Shown piece after piece: positions 7,421 through 10,357 of a DNA stretch of 10,357 nt; position 1 is the first letter of the stretch; each line of letters starts with the position of its first letter. The DNA comes from Campylobacteraceae bacterium (GTDB lineage: Bacteria > Campylobacterota > Campylobacteria > Campylobacterales > Sulfurovaceae): NCBI GenBank assembly GCA_027031505.1, contig JALVQH010000275.1, positions 1-10,357 of the forward strand, written 5' to 3'. The translations under genes and the position numbers were made by a program. The notes under the pieces are model-generated. The model was not told where the DNA came from. It did not search any database and saw nothing but the letters and a program-made list of their open reading frames with translations.

Positions 7421-7449
7421 GTATAATACGCCTAATTGTACGCAGGAAG
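7421..7449. promoter_or_regulatory. Shared divergent promoter region of CoA-binding gene and ilvA
   Basis: The 50 bases between the two starts contain the 9-bp palindrome GTATAATAC (7421-7429), which reads as TATAAT for ilvA and TATTAT for the minus-strand gene. The ilvA ribosome-binding site AGGAAG is at 7444-7449, four bases before ATG. No convincing -35 is visible for ilvA. For the minus gene this -10 would leave only about 20 bases of leader. Confidence 0.5.
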
Positions 7450-7453
7450 TATT

Positions 7454-8668
7454 ATGCTCAACTTAAATACCATCGAGAAAGCAGCACAACGCCTCGAAAA
7501 TGTGGTGCATCACACCCCCATGTCCCATGCCCCGATCCTCAGTGATATGACCGGTCTGGAGATTTACATTAAAAAAGAAAACCTTCAGCGTACCGGATCG
7601 TTCAAGCTTCGCGGTGCATTCAACAAAATCGCCTCCCTCATCGAAAAGGGTCAGCGCAACGGTGTGGTCGCTGCCAGTGCGGGCAACCATGCCCAGGGGG
7701 TAGCCTTCGCTGCCAAACATTTCGGGATCGACGGAACGATCATCATGCCTGAGTCCACTCCGTTGACCAAAGTGATGGGGGTCAGAGAACTCGGTGCGGA
7801 AGTGATCCTCCATGGTGCCAATTATGATGAAGCGTATGCCCATGCCGTCAAATATGCCGAAGCGCATACCCAAAATTTCGTCCACCCCTTTGCCGATGAA
7901 GAGGTGATGGCCGGACAGGGGACGATCGCCCTCGAGATGCTCGGACAAACCCCGCAGCTTGATGCGATCGTAGTGCCTGTCGGCGGCGGCGGGCTCATCT
8001 CCGGGATCGCCACTGCGGCCAAAGCGCTCAAACCGGAGATTACCATTATAGGGATCTCGGCCGAGGGAGCTCCGGCGATGAAACAATCCTACGATGCCCG
8101 GCACCCCATCGACACGACGAGTGTCCGCACGATCGCCGACGGGATTGCCGTACGGGATACGTCGCCGATGACGCTGAAACATATCCTCGAGAAGGTGGAC
8201 ATCTTCGATACCGTCTGCGAAGACGAGATTGCCAATGCGATTCTTTTCCTCCTCGAGCGGCAGAAGCTGCTGGTCGAAGGGGCCGGATCGGTCGGGGTCG
8301 CGGCAGTGATGCACCGGCACCTGATGGATCTGCCCAGAGGGAGCCGGGTGGGGATCCTCCTCAGCGGGGGGAATATCGACGTCACGATGCTCTCGCTCAT
8401 CATCGAAAAGGGTCTGATGAAGTCGTACCGCAAGATGAAACTCATCATTACGCTGGTCGACAAACCCGGCGCCCTCATGCACCTGACCGAGGCGCTGCGG
8501 GAAGTGCAGGCCAACATCGTCCAGATCGGCTACGATCGTACGTCAACCGATCTGGAGTTTGGTGATGCACATGTGACGATGGCGCTTGAGACCAAGGGCA
8601 GGGAACATCAGGAGTCGATCCGAGCCGTTTTGACCCGGGAGGGTTTCCCCTTTCGGGAGGAGCATTGA
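7454..8668 (+). CDS. ilvA: Threonine ammonia-lyase (threonine dehydratase) with C-terminal ACT domain
   Basis: A 404-residue PLP enzyme that deaminates threonine to 2-oxobutanoate, the first step towards isoleucine. The PLP lysine is K51 in TGSFKLRGA; the substrate/cofactor loop SAGNHAQG is at 75-82 and the phosphate-binding glycine loop VGGGGLISG at 176-184. A short ACT domain follows (about 327-395, LIITLVDKPGALMHLTEAL), giving the roughly 400-residue form that is common outside the enterics, in contrast to the longer E. coli IlvA with two ACT-like modules. The ACT domain suggests allosteric control by an amino acid. The start at 7454 is preceded by AGGAAG. The symbol ilvA is by function; the architecture is also shared with TdcB-like enzymes, and a catabolic role cannot be excluded. 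The ppx-like gene follows one base after the stop. Confidence 0.93.
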   Translation: MLNLNTIEKAAQRLENVVHHTPMSHAPILSDMTGLEIYIKKENLQRTGSFKLRGAFNKIASLIEKGQRNGVVAASAGNHAQGVAFAAKHFGIDGTIIMPESTPLTKVMGVRELGAEVILHGANYDEAYAHAVKYAEAHTQNFVHPFADEEVMAGQGTIALEMLGQTPQLDAIVVPVGGGGLISGIATAAKALKPEITIIGISAEGAPAMKQSYDARHPIDTTSVRTIADGIAVRDTSPMTLKHILEKVDIFDTVCEDEIANAILFLLERQKLLVEGAGSVGVAAVMHRHLMDLPRGSRVGILLSGGNIDVTMLSLIIEKGLMKSYRKMKLIITLVDKPGALMHLTEALREVQANIVQIGYDRTSTDLEFGDAHVTMALETKGREHQESIRAVLTREGFPFREEH

Positions 8669-8669
8669 G

Positions 8670-9596
8670 ATGTCCCGGCGTACCATCGGGATCGACCTGG
8701 GATCCAATACCCTCCGGGCAGCGCTCTACAATTGCGCGACCGGGGAATTTGAAGCCACCTGTGGGAGGATCGTCAAAACCGCCGACGGGCTGGCTCAGAC
8801 CGGATGCATTTCCGAGGGAGCCGTTGAGCGGATCGTTGCCGGAATGCATGCGATGCAGGAAGCGATCGGTTTTTCCGGGGTTCTGGTGCGTGCTGTGACG
8901 ACCGAAGCGATGCGCCGGGCGGGCAATGCCGCCGAAGCGCTGGATCGGATCGCCCGTGAGACAGGAGTCTCTTTTGAGATCATCGACGGGGAGGAAGAGG
9001 CGCGACTGACCCTCTCGGCGGTGCGCCACCGCCTCACACGGATCACCTCTGCCGCCACCGATGAGCGGCTGGTGCTCGTGGACATCGGCGGAGGATCGAC
9101 GGAGCTGATCTTCGCCTGGTCCGACGGGACGATCGTCTCACAGAGTTTTCCGCTCGGGATCGTCACCCTCTCACAGAGCTACCCCGATCTCGACGCGATC
9201 GCCGAAGCGCTGCCTGAGGTGATGCTGCCCATCGAGCGTTTTGTCGCCGAAGTTTACATCGACGCCGGGCGCCCCGACCGCTTCGTTGCTACCGCCGGCA
9301 CCCCCACGAGTGTGGCGTCGATGCAGCTCGGGATGGAGTACGACACCTACGACCCCGGGCGGATCAACGGTACTGAACTGACCTGCCACGCCCCGCTCCA
9401 TTACCTCGACAAACTCCTCGCGATGCCGATGGAGCAACGCGAACGCACCGTCGGCGTCGGACGGGCCGATCTGGTCACGGCGGGGATTTTGATCTTCGAC
9501 CGGCTGTACCGGATACTGGGATTTGAGGCGTGTACGGTGATCGATGACGGGCTGCGGGAAGGGGTGGCGCTGGGGTTGTGCAACAATAGAGGGTAG
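8670..9596 (+). CDS. Ppx/GppA-family phosphatase (short form)
   Basis: A 308-residue member of the exopolyphosphatase/guanosine pentaphosphate phosphatase family (ASKHA fold), which removes phosphate from polyphosphate chains or converts pppGpp to ppGpp. Motifs: IGIDLGSNT (6-14, phosphate 1), AVTTEAMR (75-82), DGEEEAR (106-112, with the catalytic glutamate region), DIGGGSTEL (138-146, phosphate 2), ATAGTPTSVA (207-216) and EGVALGL near the end. It is only the two-lobed catalytic core; the C-terminal HD-like domain of E. coli Ppx is missing, as in other short bacterial homologues. The ATG is one base after the ilvA stop, and its strong GGGAGGAG (8655-8662) lies inside ilvA, so translation is probably coupled. 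Its last codons and stop fall in a 7-bp tandem repeat. Substrate preference cannot be decided from sequence. Confidence 0.92.
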   Translation: MSRRTIGIDLGSNTLRAALYNCATGEFEATCGRIVKTADGLAQTGCISEGAVERIVAGMHAMQEAIGFSGVLVRAVTTEAMRRAGNAAEALDRIARETGVSFEIIDGEEEARLTLSAVRHRLTRITSAATDERLVLVDIGGGSTELIFAWSDGTIVSQSFPLGIVTLSQSYPDLDAIAEALPEVMLPIERFVAEVYIDAGRPDRFVATAGTPTSVASMQLGMEYDTYDPGRINGTELTCHAPLHYLDKLLAMPMEQRERTVGVGRADLVTAGILIFDRLYRILGFEACTVIDDGLREGVALGLCNNRG

Positions 9597-9621
9597 AGGG
9601 TAGCGGGTAGAGCGTAGAAAG
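9587..9621 (+). repeat. 7-bp tandem repeat overlapping the ppx-like stop codon
   Basis: Five units: TAGAGGG, TAGAGGG, TAGCGGG, TAGAGCG, TAGAAAG. The stop codon TAG of the phosphatase gene (9594-9596) is the start of the second unit, and its last two residues (Arg-Gly) are encoded by the first. Confidence 0.75.
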
Positions 9622-9622
9622 A

Positions 9623-9660
9623 GGAGCAGGATTTTTCCGGAAGTGGAGACTTTAGTCCCA
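9623..9660 (+). repeat. Diverged REP-like copy E
   Basis: GGAGCAGG (9623-9630) matches the left end of copy A; after an extra 13 or so bases, GGAGACTTTAGTCCCA resumes with the palindrome arm (GACTTTAGTC). It appears to be a degenerate or interrupted member of the family found at 102-348, almost 9.3 kb away, confirming a dispersed repeat. Confidence 0.5.
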
Positions 9661-9693
9661 CCCCAATTTACACCATTGTGTTGCTTATTTGGT

Positions 9694-9780
9694 TCAGGAG
9701 GTTATCTCGTAAACACTGTAGGTCAAAGTAGCGACAAATCCTACCGCTACGAGTATGATCAGGACAGTAGACAGTTCCAT
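9694..9780 (-). CDS. Small single-pass membrane protein (28 residues)
   Basis: A 28-residue open frame beginning MELSTVLIILVAVGFVA and ending SVYEITS, then TGA. About 18 hydrophobic residues (5-22) make one clear membrane span. Its ATG shares a base with the TAA of the upstream frame (TAATG), and AAAGGA lies six bases before it, inside the end of that gene. Both are hallmarks of a real, translationally coupled gene rather than chance. Size and shape recall accessory subunits of membrane complexes such as KdpF or CydX, but I see no specific similarity and do not assign it. It probably works with the product of the gene upstream. A plain hydrophobic type I toxin peptide is an alternative. Confidence 0.6.
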   Translation of the reverse strand: MELSTVLIILVAVGFVATLTYSVYEITS

Positions 9781-10019
9781 TACAAATCCTTTAAACTTTT
9801 TATCTCTTTGTGAAGCTTTCTGTTAATGATTATAAACCCAAGCATGGATAAAAACATAATAGAAATACCCAGATAAAACAATAACCCGATTTTTCCGGAA
9901 AGATATAATATTGCTATCCCTGCCCTGCCCTTGGCAGTAGTAGAAGGTTTAATGATCACTCTTGCATCAGCGTTATCGTCGGTTACATTGGTGCAATCTG
10001 TCGTTCTCCCATCGACCAC
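9780..10019 (-). CDS. Hypothetical membrane protein, possibly 5'-truncated
   Basis: From the GTG at 10019 the product has 79 residues: a polar N-terminal part with one Cys (C9) up to about residue 33, then a hydrophobic segment (about 34-63, ILYLSGKIGLLFYLGISIMF onward) that could span the membrane once or twice, then a basic tail (NRKLHKEIKSLKDL). AGGA stands about ten bases before the GTG, a mediocre ribosome-binding site. The frame stays open upstream to 10097, adding about 26 residues that look protein-like (RWIATDTGCWKASGN) but contain no ATG, GTG or TTG start. So either it starts at the GTG or it is the end of a longer gene cut off near the antitoxin promoter. I do not recognise the family. 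It overlaps the downstream 28-residue gene by one base. Confidence 0.5.
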   Translation of the reverse strand: MVDGRTTDCTNVTDDNADARVIIKPSTTAKGRAGIAILYLSGKIGLLFYLGISIMFLSMLGFIIINRKLHKEIKSLKDL

Positions 10020-10108
10020 AATGTGGTTTCCTGATGCTTTCCAACAGCCGGTATCCGTTGCAATCCATCTTGAGGTCTTCCTACTATGTGCTGTAAATCA
10101 AGATATGC

Positions 10109-10142
10109 TATAATACCCCCCTAAGTAGGTATTTATGAGGAG
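10109..10142 (+). promoter_or_regulatory. Antitoxin promoter, operator and ribosome-binding site
   Basis: TATAAT (10109-10114) overlaps the left arm of AATACC-N10-GGTATT (10112-10117 and 10128-10133), with a second small palindrome CCTA-AG-TAGG (10120-10129) inside. AGGAG (10138-10142) precedes the ATG by five bases. An inverted repeat over the -10 is the usual layout for a self-repressed toxin-antitoxin operon. No -35 is recognisable. Confidence 0.55.
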
Positions 10143-10147
10143 CAAAG

Positions 10148-10357
10148 ATGTTGACTGCGGGCATCAAAGAGATACAGAACAATCCATCCATACTTACAAA
10201 GGGGGTGGAGAACAGTGAGGAGTATCTGTTTATCTCCAAACGGGGCAAGCCGGTCGCTGTGGCGATGTCGCTGGAGAATGAAATTTTCGAGCATGGTTTC
10301 AAAAAATGGGTATTGATCAGCGCTTACAAAAAAGGGGATCTCTCACTGGGGCAACTT
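10148..10357 (+). CDS. Phd/YefM-like antitoxin, partial (runs off the window)
   Basis: Seventy codons are present before the window ends, with no stop. The start MLTAGIKEIQNNPS and EEYLFISKRGKPVAVAMSLE (24-43) are the Phd/YefM antitoxin fold: an N-terminal strand-helix, then ITKRGKPVAV-like strands. Residues about 52-70 (KKWVLISAYKKGDLSLGQL) do not look like a Phd toxin-binding tail but like the start of a UPF0175-type helix-turn-helix, where a helical WxxxxAYKxGxxSLGxxA pattern is usual. It would therefore be a DNA-binding antitoxin of mixed architecture; UPF0175 proteins often pair with PIN/DUF3368 toxins, so such a gene may follow. The partner is outside the window and is inference. Confidence 0.75.
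   Translation, partial: MLTAGIKEIQNNPSILTKGVENSEEYLFISKRGKPVAVAMSLENEIFEHGFKKWVLISAYKKGDLSLGQL

Noticed and set aside
7463..8482. A 339-codon minus-strand frame inside ilvA
   Set aside because: His/Asp/Arg-rich shadow of ilvA with no ribosome-binding site or family signature.
10108..10302. A 64-codon minus-strand frame opposite the antitoxin
   Set aside because: It is antisense to a gene with clear Phd-like sequence and a good ribosome-binding site, and has no features of its own.

Overview
The window looks like a chromosomal segment of a Campylobacterota (epsilonproteobacterial) genome with a fairly GC-rich core. The main clue is gene order: an Rrf2-type regulator divergent from rpsO, with a DHH phosphoesterase next to it. 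As I recall, this matches the rpsO / Rrf2 / flhA / DHH neighbourhood of Campylobacter jejuni and Helicobacter pylori, but flhA is missing here. That would suit a non-flagellated lineage of the Sulfurovum/Nitratifractor kind; the genus is inference.

Layout. Positions 1-786 hold no intact gene: a cluster of palindromic repeats (REP-like, two in perfect inverted orientation), the frameshifted 3' end of a DUF1566-type gene (about 520-653) and its likely terminator (702-724). On the minus strand follow an Rrf2 regulator and a DHH/DHHA1 phosphoesterase as a tight pair (2251 to 787), divergent from rpsO (2420-2689). A repeat-bearing spacer leads to grpE (2929-3507) and dnaK (3587-5461), whose strong promoter carries a near-consensus HAIR (HspR operator) over its -35 box. 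Next is an AT-richer, probably acquired AAA/DUF4143 ATPase (5670-6947) with its own promoter and palindromic operator, converging on a CoA-binding protein (7403 to 6960, GTG start). Divergent from that lies an operon of threonine ammonia-lyase (7454-8668) and a short Ppx/GppA phosphatase (8670-9596), one base apart. The right end is accessory: a 7-bp tandem repeat over the ppx stop codon, another REP-like copy, two overlapping small membrane-protein genes on the minus strand (10019 to 9694, TAATG junction), and the start of a Phd-like antitoxin gene running off the window (10148 onward).

How the parts fit: GrpE and DnaK form one chaperone machine and are probably controlled together as a heat-shock operon. 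The Rrf2 protein keeps three C-terminal cysteines of the Fe-S type and probably represses itself through a palindrome over its own -10 box. Threonine deaminase and Ppx/GppA are co-transcribed, joining isoleucine precursor synthesis to (p)ppGpp or polyphosphate turnover. The repeats, decayed gene, ATPase, small membrane pair and toxin-antitoxin start are accessory material around a conserved core. I see no tRNA, rRNA, CRISPR array or intact transposase. The best candidates for undescribed biology are the overlapping small membrane pair at the right end and the ATPase with its three-half-site control region.
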